Positions 16,255 to 26,300 of a stretch of 64,000 bases of DNA are shown here, in pieces (within the stretch, counting starts at the first letter, position 1; each line of letters opens with the position of its first letter). Source of the stretch: DASZIT01 sp036268775 (GTDB lineage: Bacteria; Actinomycetota; Acidimicrobiia; Acidimicrobiales; RAAP-2); the NCBI GenBank assembly GCA_036268775.1, contig DATATM010000005.1, positions 62,001 to 126,000 of the forward strand, read 5' to 3'. Below the pieces are notes generated by a model. The model worked only from the letters and a program-made list of their open reading frames with translations. It was not told where the DNA came from and did not search any database. A program made the position numbers and the translations under genes.

Positions 16255-17418
16255 GTGGCTGAACTAGAGATCGGCATCTTCAAATCGGGACGGAGGGCGT
16301 ACGGATTCGATGACATCGCCATCGTTCCGAGCCGGAGGACCCGGGACCCGGAAGATGTGGATATCAGCTGGGAGATCGACGCCTACCGGTTCGAGCTCCC
16401 GCTGCTGGCCTCGGCCATGGACGGGGTGACCAGCCCGGCCACCGCCATCGAGATCGGCCGCCTCGGCGGGCTCGGGGTCTTGAACCTCGAGGGCCTCTGG
16501 ACCCGCTACGAGGATCCCACTCCGCTCTTCGATGAGATCCGGGAGTTGCCGACCGAGAAGGCGACGGCCCGGATGCAACAGATGTACGCGGAGCCGGTGA
16601 AGATGGAACTGGTCACCGAGCGGATCAAGGAGATGGGGGCGGCCGGGGTCACCACCGCCGCCTCGGTCACCCCCCAGAAGACGGCGCTGTTCGCGCCGGC
16701 GCTGCTGGCCGCCGAGTTGGACCTGCTGGTCATCCAGGGCACGGTGGTCTCCGCCGAGCACGTCTCCAAGACGGTCGAGCCCCTCAACCTCAAGCGCTTC
16801 ATCCGGGAGTTCGAGATCCCGGTGATCGTCGGGGGGTGCGCCTCCTATCAAGCCGGCCTCCACCTCATGCGCACCGGCGCAGTCGGCGTCCTGGTCGGGG
16901 TGGGTCCCGGCAACGCCTGCACCACCCGGGGCGTCCTCGGCATCGGTGTCCCCCAGGCCACCGCCATCGCCGATGTGGCCGGGGCCCGGATGCGCCACCT
17001 CGATGAGACCGGGGTCTACTGCCACGTCATCGCCGACGGCGGCATGTCCAAGGGCGGCGACATCGCCAAGGCCATCGCCTGCGGGGCGGACGCGGTGATG
17101 CTCGGATCCCCCCTCTCCTCCGCGGTGGAAGCGCCGGCCCGCGGCTACCACTGGGGCATGGCCACCTTCCATCCGACCCTCCCCCGCGGGGCCCGGGTGA
17201 AGACGACCACCCGGGGCACCCTCCAGGAGATCCTCCTCGGCCCCGCCCACGAGAACGACGGGCGGATGAACCTGTTCGGGGCGCTGAGCACCGCGATGGC
17301 CACCTGTGGCTACGAGACGGTCAAGGAGTTCCAGAAGGCGGAGGTGATGGTGGCGCCGGCCCTGCAGACGGAGGGCAAGGACCTGCAGCGTTCGCAGGGT
17401 GTCGGCATGGGCCATTGA
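16255..17418 (+). CDS. guaB3: GuaB3-family IMP dehydrogenase-related protein
   Basis: The 387-aa protein is a TIM-barrel nucleotide oxidoreductase of the GuaB3 family found in actinobacteria and cyanobacteria. It lacks the CBS pair of normal IMP dehydrogenase. The N-terminal GRRAYGFDDIAIVPSRRTR and GRLGGLGVLNLEGLWTRYED are GuaB3 signatures. The loop GPGNACTTRGVLGIGVPQ carries the Cys-Thr-Thr of the catalytic loop, and CHVIADGGMSKGGDIAKA is the phosphate-binding strand. GTG 16255 has GGAGGAG at 16242-16248. The stop overlaps the guaA TTG. The exact reaction of actinobacterial GuaB3 is debated, so IMP dehydrogenase activity is inferred only. Confidence 0.9.
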   Translation: MAELEIGIFKSGRRAYGFDDIAIVPSRRTRDPEDVDISWEIDAYRFELPLLASAMDGVTSPATAIEIGRLGGLGVLNLEGLWTRYEDPTPLFDEIRELPTEKATARMQQMYAEPVKMELVTERIKEMGAAGVTTAASVTPQKTALFAPALLAAELDLLVIQGTVVSAEHVSKTVEPLNLKRFIREFEIPVIVGGCASYQAGLHLMRTGAVGVLVGVGPGNACTTRGVLGIGVPQATAIADVAGARMRHLDETGVYCHVIADGGMSKGGDIAKAIACGADAVMLGSPLSSAVEAPARGYHWGMATFHPTLPRGARVKTTTRGTLQEILLGPAHENDGRMNLFGALSTAMATCGYETVKEFQKAEVMVAPALQTEGKDLQRSQGVGMGH

Positions 17419-19019
17419 GCCCTGCCTCGCCGAGCGTCCCGGAGGAACTGGTCGACGGCCCCATCCTGGTCGTCGACTTCGGAGCCCAGTACGCGCAACT
17501 CATCGCTCGGCGGGTGCGGGAAGCCCACGTCTATTCGGAGATCGTCCCCCACACCATGAAGGCGGCGGCGATGGTGGCCCGGAGACCCCAGGGCATCATC
17601 CTGTCGGGCGGCCCGAAATCGGTCAACGAACAGCCGGCTCCCCAGATCGACCCGGCCATCTACGACACCGGCATCCCCATCCTCGGCATCTGTTACGGCG
17701 CCCAGCTGCTGGCCCTCCAACTCGGCGGGGAAGTCGCCCGCACCGGTCGGGGTGAGTACGGACGGACCTCGATGACCCTCACCGAGCGTTCCCCCCTCTT
17801 CGTCGACTGGCCGGCGGAGGCCGAAGTGTGGATGAGCCATGCCGACGCCATCAGCGTGGTGCCCGACGGTTTCATCTCCACCGCCAAGAGCCCCGACGCC
17901 CAGGTGGCCGCCCTCCACGATCCCGACCGCCGGATCTACGGGGTGCAGTTCCACCCCGAGGTGGTCCACACCGAGCGGGGGCGCGACCTGCTCGAGCGGT
18001 TTCTCTACGACGTCTGCGGCTGCCCGCCGTCCTGGACCCATACCTCGATCATCGAGGCCCAGGTGGAGAAGATCCGGGCGCAGGTCGGCTCGGCCCGGGT
18101 GCTCTGCGCCCTCTCCGGGGGGGTGGACTCGGCGGTGGCGGCGGCGCTGGTCCACAAAGCGATCGGGGACCAACTGACCTGTGTATTCGTCGACACCGGG
18201 CTGATGCGTTCGGGCGAGGGGGAACAGGTCGAGGACACCTTCCGCCGGCAGTTCCACGTGAACCTGGTCCACGCCAAGGCCGCCGACCGGTTCTTCGGAT
18301 CGCTGGCCGGGGTCACCGACCCGGAGGCGAAGCGCAAGATCATCGGCGAGTTGTTCATCCGGGTCTTCGAGGAGGTGGCCCGCGATCTGAAGGACGACCG
18401 CCGCGACCCCGGCGACCAGTCGGAGACCGAGCCGGTCGGCTTCCTGGTCCAGGGCACCCTCTATCCCGACGTCATCGAATCGGGCTCGGACAGCGCCGCC
18501 AAGATCAAGTCCCACCACAACGTCGGGGGTCTGCCCGAGGACCTGGCCTTCGAACTGGTGGAGCCGCTTCGCCTCCTGTTCAAAGACGAGGTTCGGGCGG
18601 TCGGCGAGGAGCTCGGGCTTCCCCACGACATCGTCTGGCGCCAACCGTTCCCGGGCCCCGGCCTGGCCGTCCGGATCGTCGGCGAGGTCACCCCCGAGCG
18701 CGCCGAGATCCTCCGGGCCGCCGACTCCATCGTCGTCGAGGAGATCCGCCGGGCCGGTCTCTACCGGGAGCTGTGGCAGAGCTTCGCGGTGATGCCGGTG
18801 GTCCGCACCGTCGGGGTGATGGGGGACGGCCGCACCTATGCCTATCCCATCGTGATTCGCGCCGTCACCAGTGACGACGCCATGACAGCCGACTGGGCCC
18901 GCCTGCCCTACGACGTGTTGGAACGCCTCTCTTCCCGCATCATCAACGAGGTCGAGGGCGTCAACCGGGTGGCACTGGACATCACGTCCAAGCCGCCCGG
19001 CACCATCGAATGGGAGTGA
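17415..19019 (+). CDS. guaA: GMP synthase (glutamine-hydrolysing)
   Basis: GuaA aminates XMP to GMP with ATP and glutamine. The N-terminal class I amidotransferase (about residues 15-205) shows ILVVDFGAQYAQLIARRVRE, the nucleophile elbow ILGICYGAQLLA, and GVQFHPEVVHTERG with the catalytic His and Glu. The ATP pyrophosphatase domain has the P-loop ALSGGVDSAVAAALV and CVFVDTGLMR. The dimerisation domain ends in NRVALDITSKPPGTIEWE, the invariant C-terminus. The TTG start at 17415 overlaps the guaB3 stop (TTGA); no better start lies before the first conserved strand. Guanine-nucleotide genes are therefore coupled. Confidence 0.97.
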   Translation: MSPASPSVPEELVDGPILVVDFGAQYAQLIARRVREAHVYSEIVPHTMKAAAMVARRPQGIILSGGPKSVNEQPAPQIDPAIYDTGIPILGICYGAQLLALQLGGEVARTGRGEYGRTSMTLTERSPLFVDWPAEAEVWMSHADAISVVPDGFISTAKSPDAQVAALHDPDRRIYGVQFHPEVVHTERGRDLLERFLYDVCGCPPSWTHTSIIEAQVEKIRAQVGSARVLCALSGGVDSAVAAALVHKAIGDQLTCVFVDTGLMRSGEGEQVEDTFRRQFHVNLVHAKAADRFFGSLAGVTDPEAKRKIIGELFIRVFEEVARDLKDDRRDPGDQSETEPVGFLVQGTLYPDVIESGSDSAAKIKSHHNVGGLPEDLAFELVEPLRLLFKDEVRAVGEELGLPHDIVWRQPFPGPGLAVRIVGEVTPERAEILRAADSIVVEEIRRAGLYRELWQSFAVMPVVRTVGVMGDGRTYAYPIVIRAVTSDDAMTADWARLPYDVLERLSSRIINEVEGVNRVALDITSKPPGTIEWE

Positions 19020-19021
19020 CG

Positions 19022-21463
19022 ATGGCCGACGGGAGCGCCGAGGTGCGCTTCGACGAGGAGGACATGCCCTACCCGGGGCCTCCCCCCGGTTATCGGGCCG
19101 ACGAGCAGATCGATCCGGAGGAACTGCTGGCGGGGCTCACCGTGCCCCAGCGGGCGTCGGTCATCCATCGTGGCGGCCCGCTGCTGATCATCGCCGGCGC
19201 CGGATCCGGGAAGACCCGGGTGCTCACCCGGCGGATCGCCCACCTCATCGCCACCCGGGACGCCGCCCCCTGGCAGATCCTGGCCATCACCTTCACCAAC
19301 AAGGCGGCCGACGAGATGCGCCGCCGGGTGGTCGAGCTGGTCGGCCCCCGCGGGAAGCGGATGTGGGTGTCGACCTTCCACTCCGCCGGGGTCCGCATCC
19401 TCCGGGCCCATGGCGACCGCCTCGGCTACAAGGGCTCGTTCACCATCTACGACGACGCCGACTCCCGGCGACTGGTGGAGATCGTCTGCCGGGAGCTGAA
19501 CATCGACACCAAGAAGCTGTCGGCCCGCTCCATCCTCGGCCAGATCAGCCAAGCCAAGTCGAAGCAGATGGGGCCGTCCGAGTACCGGGGCACCACCAGC
19601 ACCATCTTCGACCGTCGCATCGCCGACGTCTTCGAGATCTACCAGCAGCGGATGGTGGCGGCCAACGCCATGGACTTCGATGACCTGCTGTTGAACACCG
19701 TCCGTCTCTTCCGTCTCCATCCCGACGTGCTCGAGCACTACCGGACCCGGTTCCGCCACGTGCTCATCGACGAGTTCCAGGACACCAACTCGGTGCAGAA
19801 CGCGCTGGCGGTGCTGTTGGCCGACAGCCACCGCAACATCGTGGTGGTGGGGGACAGCGACCAGTCGGTCTACCGGTTCCGGGGGGCCGACATCACCAAC
19901 ATCCTCGCCTTCGAGGAGGCGTTCCCGGATGCGACGGTGGTGACCCTGGATCAGAACTTCCGCTCCACCCAGACCATCCTCGACGCCGCCAACGCCGTTA
20001 TCGCCAACAACGTCTCCCGCAAGCCCAAGACGCTGTGGACCGATCGCGGGGTCGGCGAGCCGATCACCCGCTACCGGGCGGAGGACGAGTACGACGAGGC
20101 CGCCTGGGTGGCCCACGAGCTCGGCCGGCTTCACCGGGGCCAGGACCTGTCGTGGGGGGACATGGCCGTCTTCTACCGGACCAACGCCCAGAGCCGGGCC
20201 CTGGAAGAGGCGATGGTCCGCTCGGAGGTGCCCTACCAGGTGGTGGGGGGGACCAAGTTCTACGACCGGCGGGAGGTGAAGGACGTCCTCGCCTTCCTGC
20301 GGGTGTTGGTCAACCCCGACGACGAGGTCAGCTGGCGCCGGATCGTCAATGTCCCGAAACGGGGGGTGGGCGACAGTTCGATCGCCCGGTTGGCCATCTG
20401 GGCCAACCGGCACGAGGCGTCGTTCGGGGAGGCGGTGGCCCACGCCGCCGACGCCGGGGTCGGGGCCAAGGCGGCCAAGGGACTCACCAGCCTCTCCGAC
20501 CTCCTGGAGCGGCTGCGCACCGAGATGCGGGTGGGCGAGCTGGCCGACGACAACGGTGACGCCATCCCTCCCGGGGCGCTGGTGCTGGCCCCCACCGATG
20601 CCGCCCCCGGGACCGAGGCGGCCCCGGCGGCCAGCCCGGCCGCCGGGGGCGGGACGCTCGGCCCCGGCGAGCTGGTGGTGGCCATTCTGGAGCGGACCGG
20701 TTACCGCAACGAGTTGCTGGCCGACGGGAGCATCGAGGCCCTCGGACGGGTGGAGAACGTCGACGAGCTGGCCGGCAACGCCTCCCAGTACCCGACCCTC
20801 GCCGAGTTCCTGGAGGCGACCGCGTTGATCGCCGGCGCCGACGAGTTGCGGGACGATGGCGGGCTGGTGTCGCTGATGACCATGCACATCGCCAAAGGCC
20901 TCGAGTTCCCGGCGGTGTTCATGGCCGGCATGGAGGACGGCATCTTCCCCCACTTCCGTTCCCTCGGGGACCCGGTGGAGCTGGAGGAGGAGCGCCGGCT
21001 CTGTTACGTCGGCATCACCCGGGCCGAACGGTTCCTGTTCGTCTCCCATGCCTGGAGCCGGATGCTGTTCGGCAGCAGCGGCAGCAACATCCCCAGCCGC
21101 TTCCTGAACGAGATTCCCGCCGAGCTGATCCGGGACGTCGGCGGCAGCCGGGAGGACTACCAGTTGAACCTGGATGGCCGGTACCGGGAGCGCGGCGATC
21201 GCGACGACGCCGGCACCCCGGGGCGCAGCGTGTTCGGACGGGGGGTTGCCCGTTCGGGACCCGGAGCTCGGCGGGCCGGCGAGTCCACCGGGGCCGAGCT
21301 GTTGGAGCTGGCCGTCGGGGACAAGGTGGTCCACGGAGTCTGGGGGGAAGGGAAGGTGGTGGTCGTCGGCGGAGCCGGCGAGGACGCCGAGGCCGAGGTG
21401 GTCTTCGACAGCGTCGGCCGCAAGAAACTTCTCCTCCGCATGGCGCCGCTCAAGCGGGCGTAG
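19022..21463 (+). CDS. pcrA: ATP-dependent DNA helicase, UvrD/PcrA family
   Basis: This is a superfamily 1A 3'-5' helicase for repair and replication-fork maintenance. The 813-aa protein has Walker A IIAGAGSGKTRVLTRRIA, FTNKAADEMRRR (motif Ia), Walker B LIDEFQDTN, VGDSDQSVYRFRGAD (motif III), LDQNFRST (motif IV) and MTMHIAKGLEFPAVF with YVGITRAE (motifs V-VI). A low-complexity Ala/Pro/Gly insertion at about residues 525-560 precedes GELVVAILERTGY. ATG 19022 is chosen because GGGAG at 19012-19016 precedes it; an ATG at 19010 inside guaA is the alternative. The C-terminal tail VGDKVVHGVWGEGKVV is a PcrA-type Tudor-like domain. Confidence 0.95.
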   Translation: MADGSAEVRFDEEDMPYPGPPPGYRADEQIDPEELLAGLTVPQRASVIHRGGPLLIIAGAGSGKTRVLTRRIAHLIATRDAAPWQILAITFTNKAADEMRRRVVELVGPRGKRMWVSTFHSAGVRILRAHGDRLGYKGSFTIYDDADSRRLVEIVCRELNIDTKKLSARSILGQISQAKSKQMGPSEYRGTTSTIFDRRIADVFEIYQQRMVAANAMDFDDLLLNTVRLFRLHPDVLEHYRTRFRHVLIDEFQDTNSVQNALAVLLADSHRNIVVVGDSDQSVYRFRGADITNILAFEEAFPDATVVTLDQNFRSTQTILDAANAVIANNVSRKPKTLWTDRGVGEPITRYRAEDEYDEAAWVAHELGRLHRGQDLSWGDMAVFYRTNAQSRALEEAMVRSEVPYQVVGGTKFYDRREVKDVLAFLRVLVNPDDEVSWRRIVNVPKRGVGDSSIARLAIWANRHEASFGEAVAHAADAGVGAKAAKGLTSLSDLLERLRTEMRVGELADDNGDAIPPGALVLAPTDAAPGTEAAPAASPAAGGGTLGPGELVVAILERTGYRNELLADGSIEALGRVENVDELAGNASQYPTLAEFLEATALIAGADELRDDGGLVSLMTMHIAKGLEFPAVFMAGMEDGIFPHFRSLGDPVELEEERRLCYVGITRAERFLFVSHAWSRMLFGSSGSNIPSRFLNEIPAELIRDVGGSREDYQLNLDGRYRERGDRDDAGTPGRSVFGRGVARSGPGARRAGESTGAELLELAVGDKVVHGVWGEGKVVVVGGAGEDAEAEVVFDSVGRKKLLLRMAPLKRA

Positions 21464-21474
21464 CCAGTCTTCCG

Positions 21475-23190
21475 ATGAGCGGGGCACCGGCCAGCCGTCC
21501 ATCCCGGCCGGCGCGCCCGGCGTGGTCGGCCTCGTTCTGGCCGGTCAGCCTGGCCGTCACCGTGGTGGCCTTCGGGGTCGGTGTGGTCAAGCTGGTGACC
21601 GACTTCGGGAAGCCGTACTACCACTACGGCGATCAGGCCGTCCTGGCGTCGCGGGTGGGCGACGCGATGCGATTCCATGTCGAACTGGGCCCGTACTCGC
21701 GGTTCGGCTGGAGCCATCCCGGCCCCGCCCTCTTCTATCTGCAGGCCCCCATCTACAGCCTGTCGAACACCAACCCCCGTTCGCTGTTCGTCGGCTCGTT
21801 GCTTATCAACGGGATCTGTATCGTCGCCGCCCTGGCGGTGGTCCGCCGGTTCGCCGGCGAATGGTCGGCGCTGTGGGCAGCGGCAGTGGTGGGGGTGACC
21901 CTCCTGGCTCTCGGGGCCAACGCCATCGAGACGTTCTGGAATCCCGACCTCGAAGCCGCCGGGGTGCTGCTGGTGATGGTGCTCACCGCCGGGGCGATCG
22001 CCGGCTCCGGCCTCTCGGTCCTCGGGCTGGCGGTGGTCGGCTCCTACGTGGTGCAGACCGATGTCGGCACCGTGCCCATCATCGGGGTGATGGCGGTGGC
22101 CTCGGTCATCGGTTACTTCGTCCAGCTGGTGGTGCGGCGCCGCCACCGCCGTCGGCGCCGGAACCGGCGTCGGGCGGAACGCCGGACCGTCCGGCTGTTC
22201 CCGCTGGTGGCGGCGGCGGCCGGGGTGGCGGTGCTGGCCGTCGCCTGGATCCCCCCGCTGGCCCAGCAGTTCCGGGGCCATCCCGGGAATCTGACCGCCC
22301 TCTATGACTTCTTCACCAACCCGACGGCCACGGCGGCCAAGTTCGGGTCGACCCACAGCCTGTCGGCGGCCTGGGCGGTGGTGGCCAACTCGACCACCGC
22401 GGTCCCCTTCGGCAACGTCTCGAACACGGCGGTGATGACCACCGCCTCCGCCGGGCGGCAGTGGACGGTGGTCGTCTGGGCGGGTCTGGCGGTGATCGGC
22501 CTGGTCTGGGCCGTCTGGCGACGTCGGTGGTTCGCCTTCGGACTCGGCTTCACCACCTTGGTCGGCCTGGCGGTGTCGGTCATCGCGGTGGAGCGCATCG
22601 TGGGACCGATCGGGAACTACCTGGGGTTCTGGATGCAACTGGTGCCGGTGCCGGCAGTGGTGGCGATCGGGGTGCTGACGGTGGAGGCGCGGCAGCCCCG
22701 CCCGGCGCCGGCCGACTCGCCAACCGATTCGCCGACCGTGTCTCCGGTGTGGTGGCGGGTCGGGATCGGCTGGGCACTGGCCGTCGTCCTGGTGCTGCCG
22801 ATGGTCGGGGTGGCCGGGCAGCTGGGCCGAGGCTCGGCATTGGTCGATTCCACCGGGAACCCGGAGATCGCCCAACTCACCGGGTTCACCACCGCCCACT
22901 TGAAGCTGTCCTCGGCTCGAGACGTCTTGGTGGTGATGGGCAATGCCGACCGGTGGCCGGAGGCGAGCGGCCTGGTCCTGCAGCTCTCCAACGACGGCTA
23001 CCACCCGACGGTGACGCCCACCTGGGGGTTCATGTTCACCCCCCGGTACGTGGCCGGTTCCGCCCCCCAGGCCCAAGTGGTGCTCACTGACGGGACCGGG
23101 ACATCGGCTCCCGCCACCGCCCTTTCCCAGACGTATTCGCTCGGCGACGTGCCCACCACCATCACCTTCGTGCCGGCTCCCACTGGCTGA
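21475..23190 (+). CDS. Polytopic membrane protein, GT-C glycosyltransferase-like
   Basis: No precise family is recognised. The 571-aa protein has about ten hydrophobic segments and an early extracytoplasmic loop, KPYYHYGDQAVLASRVGDAM then FGWSHPGPALFYLQAPIYSL. An acidic residue in the first loop followed by a HPGP-x-FY helix start is the layout of GT-C enzymes (PMT/ArnT-like) that use polyprenyl-phosphate sugars. An Arg-rich cytosolic loop (RRRHRRRRRNRRRAERR) lies near residue 225. The C-terminal about 120 residues form a soluble periplasmic domain. It follows pcrA and precedes envelope genes. If GT-C is right, decaprenyl-phospho-arabinose made by the nearby Dpr genes is a candidate donor; this is speculation. 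Confidence 0.6.
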   Translation: MSGAPASRPSRPARPAWSASFWPVSLAVTVVAFGVGVVKLVTDFGKPYYHYGDQAVLASRVGDAMRFHVELGPYSRFGWSHPGPALFYLQAPIYSLSNTNPRSLFVGSLLINGICIVAALAVVRRFAGEWSALWAAAVVGVTLLALGANAIETFWNPDLEAAGVLLVMVLTAGAIAGSGLSVLGLAVVGSYVVQTDVGTVPIIGVMAVASVIGYFVQLVVRRRHRRRRRNRRRAERRTVRLFPLVAAAAGVAVLAVAWIPPLAQQFRGHPGNLTALYDFFTNPTATAAKFGSTHSLSAAWAVVANSTTAVPFGNVSNTAVMTTASAGRQWTVVVWAGLAVIGLVWAVWRRRWFAFGLGFTTLVGLAVSVIAVERIVGPIGNYLGFWMQLVPVPAVVAIGVLTVEARQPRPAPADSPTDSPTVSPVWWRVGIGWALAVVLVLPMVGVAGQLGRGSALVDSTGNPEIAQLTGFTTAHLKLSSARDVLVVMGNADRWPEASGLVLQLSNDGYHPTVTPTWGFMFTPRYVAGSAPQAQVVLTDGTGTSAPATALSQTYSLGDVPTTITFVPAPTG

Positions 23191-23378
23191 GACACGGAAG
23201 CCGTTCAAAAGGGGTGAGATGAAACCGGCCGGGATTCTCCGGCTCCAAAAAGAGCTCGCAAGCCCACCACAAGATTGCAGGTATTCAGCAGTTTCTTGTG
23301 AGTACACTGGCCGCGATCGAGCACTGTTGGAAAGCCAGCAGATCCCGATGGACCAAGAGCACAGGGAGCCTCACGAGC

Positions 23379-26300
23379 ATGCAATTCCAGACCGAGGGAC
23401 GAACGCGAGCTCGACGGGGCGCCATCTTTGTCATGGTGCTCGCCACCATCGCCGCGCTGATGGTCAGCTTCACCACCCCGGCCGCCGCCGCCGGGCCTGA
23501 TTCCGGATCGGGGAGCGCCTTTGGCATTCAAGCGCAGCTCCTCGGGGCCAACCTCATCGCCCCGACTCCGAGCGTGGCGCTCGGCCCCCTCGGTGAGACT
23601 CACTCCCTCACCTCTGTCCCGGTCAGCCTCCCCGGCGTCTTGACCACTGACGTGCTCAATGCCACCAGCGCGTCGACCAACTTCGGAACCGCCGCCGAGA
23701 ACATCACCGGCACCGCCGGAGCCGCCGGCATCAACCTGTTGGGGGCGGCCGGCCTCGACATCGGCGCGGTCAACTCCGCCTGCGTGTCCAACGCCGGCGG
23801 TTCGGCCGGAGCCACCCAGATCCTGAGCATCACCGCGGCCGGCACTCCGATCCCCGTCCCGACCGGGTCCAACCAGACGCTGTCGCTGCCCGCCCCGCTC
23901 AACGCGCTGTTGAACGTGGTGGTCAACGCCCAATCGGTGACCAACGCGGTCGGCTCCACCAGCATCGCGGTCGACGCCCTGGAAGTCCACATCCTCACCA
24001 CCGGCGTGGTGGTCATCGTCGGTCGCTCCCAGTGCGCCGCCAGTGGACCCGATATCAACGTGGGCCCGACCATCACCTCCCTCACCCCCACCTCCGGCCC
24101 GATCGCCGGTGGCACCACCGTCACCATCACCGGGACCGGCTTCACCGGCACCCCGACGGTTGATTTCGGTTCCACCCCGGCCACCGGGGTCACCATCACC
24201 ACCCCGCCGCCGACCTTCCCGCCCTCCACCGTCACCACCCTCACCGCGGTGTCCCCGGCCCACGCCGTCGGCCCGGTGCCGGTGACGGTGACCGTCGGGG
24301 CATTGACCAGCGCGGTGACGGCCGCCGGCACCTTCACCTATACCTCCGGTAGCACCCCGACCGTCACCGGCCTGAGTCCGACCTCCGGCCCGATCGCCGG
24401 CGGCACCAGTGTGACCATCACCGGCACCGGCTTCACCGCCGGGTCGGCGGTGGCCTTCGGGGCGTTGCCCGCCACCACTGTCACCTTCAACAGTGCCACC
24501 AGCCTCACCGCCGTCTCCCCGCCCCAGGCGGCCGGACCGGTGTTCGTGACCGTCACCAATGCCGGCGGGACCAGCCCGACCTCGGCGGCCGGCACCTTCA
24601 CCTACGTGGCCGGGACCGCCCCCACCGTCACCGAACTGAGTCCGACCTCCGGCCCGATCGCCGGCGGCACCACCGTGACCATCACCGGGACCGGGTTCAC
24701 CAATGCCTCCACCGTCAGCTTCGGGGGGACCGCCGCCACCGGCGTCACCTTCACCAGCAGCATCAGCCTGACCGCGGTGTCCCCCGCCCATGCGGTGGGC
24801 CCGGTGGATGTGACCGTCACCACCGGCGGCCTGACCAGTCCGGCCACCCCCGCGGACATCTTCACCTACACCACCGCCACCACCCCGACGGTCACCGGTC
24901 TGGCTCCGACCTCCGGCCCGATCGCCGGTGGGACCTCGGTGGTGATCACCGGAACCGGCTTCACCAACGCCTCGACGGTGAAGTTCGGGACGGTGGCCGC
25001 CACCAGCGTCACCTTCACCAGCGCCACCAGCCTCACCGCGGTGTCGCCGGCCCAGGCGGCCGGACCGGTGTTCGTCACCGTCACCGACACCGGGGGCACC
25101 AGCCCGACCTCGACGGCCGGCACCTTCACCTACGTGGCCGGGACCGCCCCGACCGTCACCGGTCTGACCCCCACTTCGGGTCCGACCACCGGAGGCACCT
25201 CGGTGACCATCACCGGGACCAACTTCACCAACGGCTCCACGGTGAGTTTCGGTTCCACCGCCGCCACCAGCGTGACCTTCAACAGTGCCACCGGCCTCAC
25301 CGCGGTGTCGCCGGCCCATGCGGCCGGGGCGGTGTTCGTCACCGTCACCAACGCCGGGGGAACCAGCGGCACCTCGCCGGCCGGCACCTTCACCTTTGTG
25401 CCCCCCACCGGCCCGCCGCCGGTCATCACCGGGATCACCCCGACCAGTGGGGCTCCGGGTGGGGGTAACACCATCGAGGTGGTGGGGACCAACCTGTGCG
25501 GCGCCACCGCGCTGTTCTTCGGCACCACCGCCAGCCCGGCCTTCACCGTCAACGCTTCTTGCACCATCCTGACGGTCACCGTGCCCCCCGGGCATGGCAC
25601 CGTGCCGGTCACCGTGTTCACCCCCAACGGGGTGTCCACCGGTCCGGTGGGCTACACCTACATCCAGCCCGGCTATTGGATGTCGGCCGGTGACGGTGGG
25701 GTGTTCGCCTTCGGTGGGGCCCAGTTCTTCGGATCGATGGGAGGTCGTCCCCTCAACCAGCCGATCGTGTCGATGACCGACACCCCCGACCACCAGGGCT
25801 ACTGGCTGTTCGCCGCCGACGGCGGGGTGTTCGCCTTCGGTGACGCCCAGTTCTACGGCTCGGTCCCGGGCGTGCTCGGACCCTTCGGGAAGACCCTCAA
25901 CGCCCCCATCGTGGCCGCCGAGTCTTCCCCGACCGGGCACGGTTACCGGATGTTCGCCGCTGACGGCGGAGTCTTCGACTTCGGCGACGCCGCCTACGTC
26001 GGGTCGCTGCCCGGGCTCAACATCGTCCCCAACCACCCGATCGTGGCCGCCACCTCGGCTCCGCTCGGTCAGGGCTACTGGCTGGTGGCCGGCGACGGCG
26101 GGGTCTTCAACTTCGGCTCGGCCGGCTTCTTCGGCTCCGAGGGCGGACAGCCGCTGAACGCCGGCATCGTGTCCATGTCGGCCACCCCCACCTCGGCCGG
26201 CTACTGGATCTTCGGCGCCGACGGCGGGGTCTTCAACTTCGGGGACGCCCGGCTGTTCGGGTCGATGGGCGGGGTGCACCTGAACAAGCCGATCACCTTC

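Noticed and set aside
23228..23243. Hairpin GCCGG-GATTCT-CCGGC after the GT-C-like gene, considered as a terminator
   Set aside because: The stem is only five base pairs with no T-tract on either strand, so I did not list it.
23205..26279. 1024-codon minus-strand frame opposite the IPT/TIG protein
   Set aside because: Its Gly/Arg/His-rich repeats simply mirror the plus-strand repeats. The plus strand has a signal peptide and known domains.
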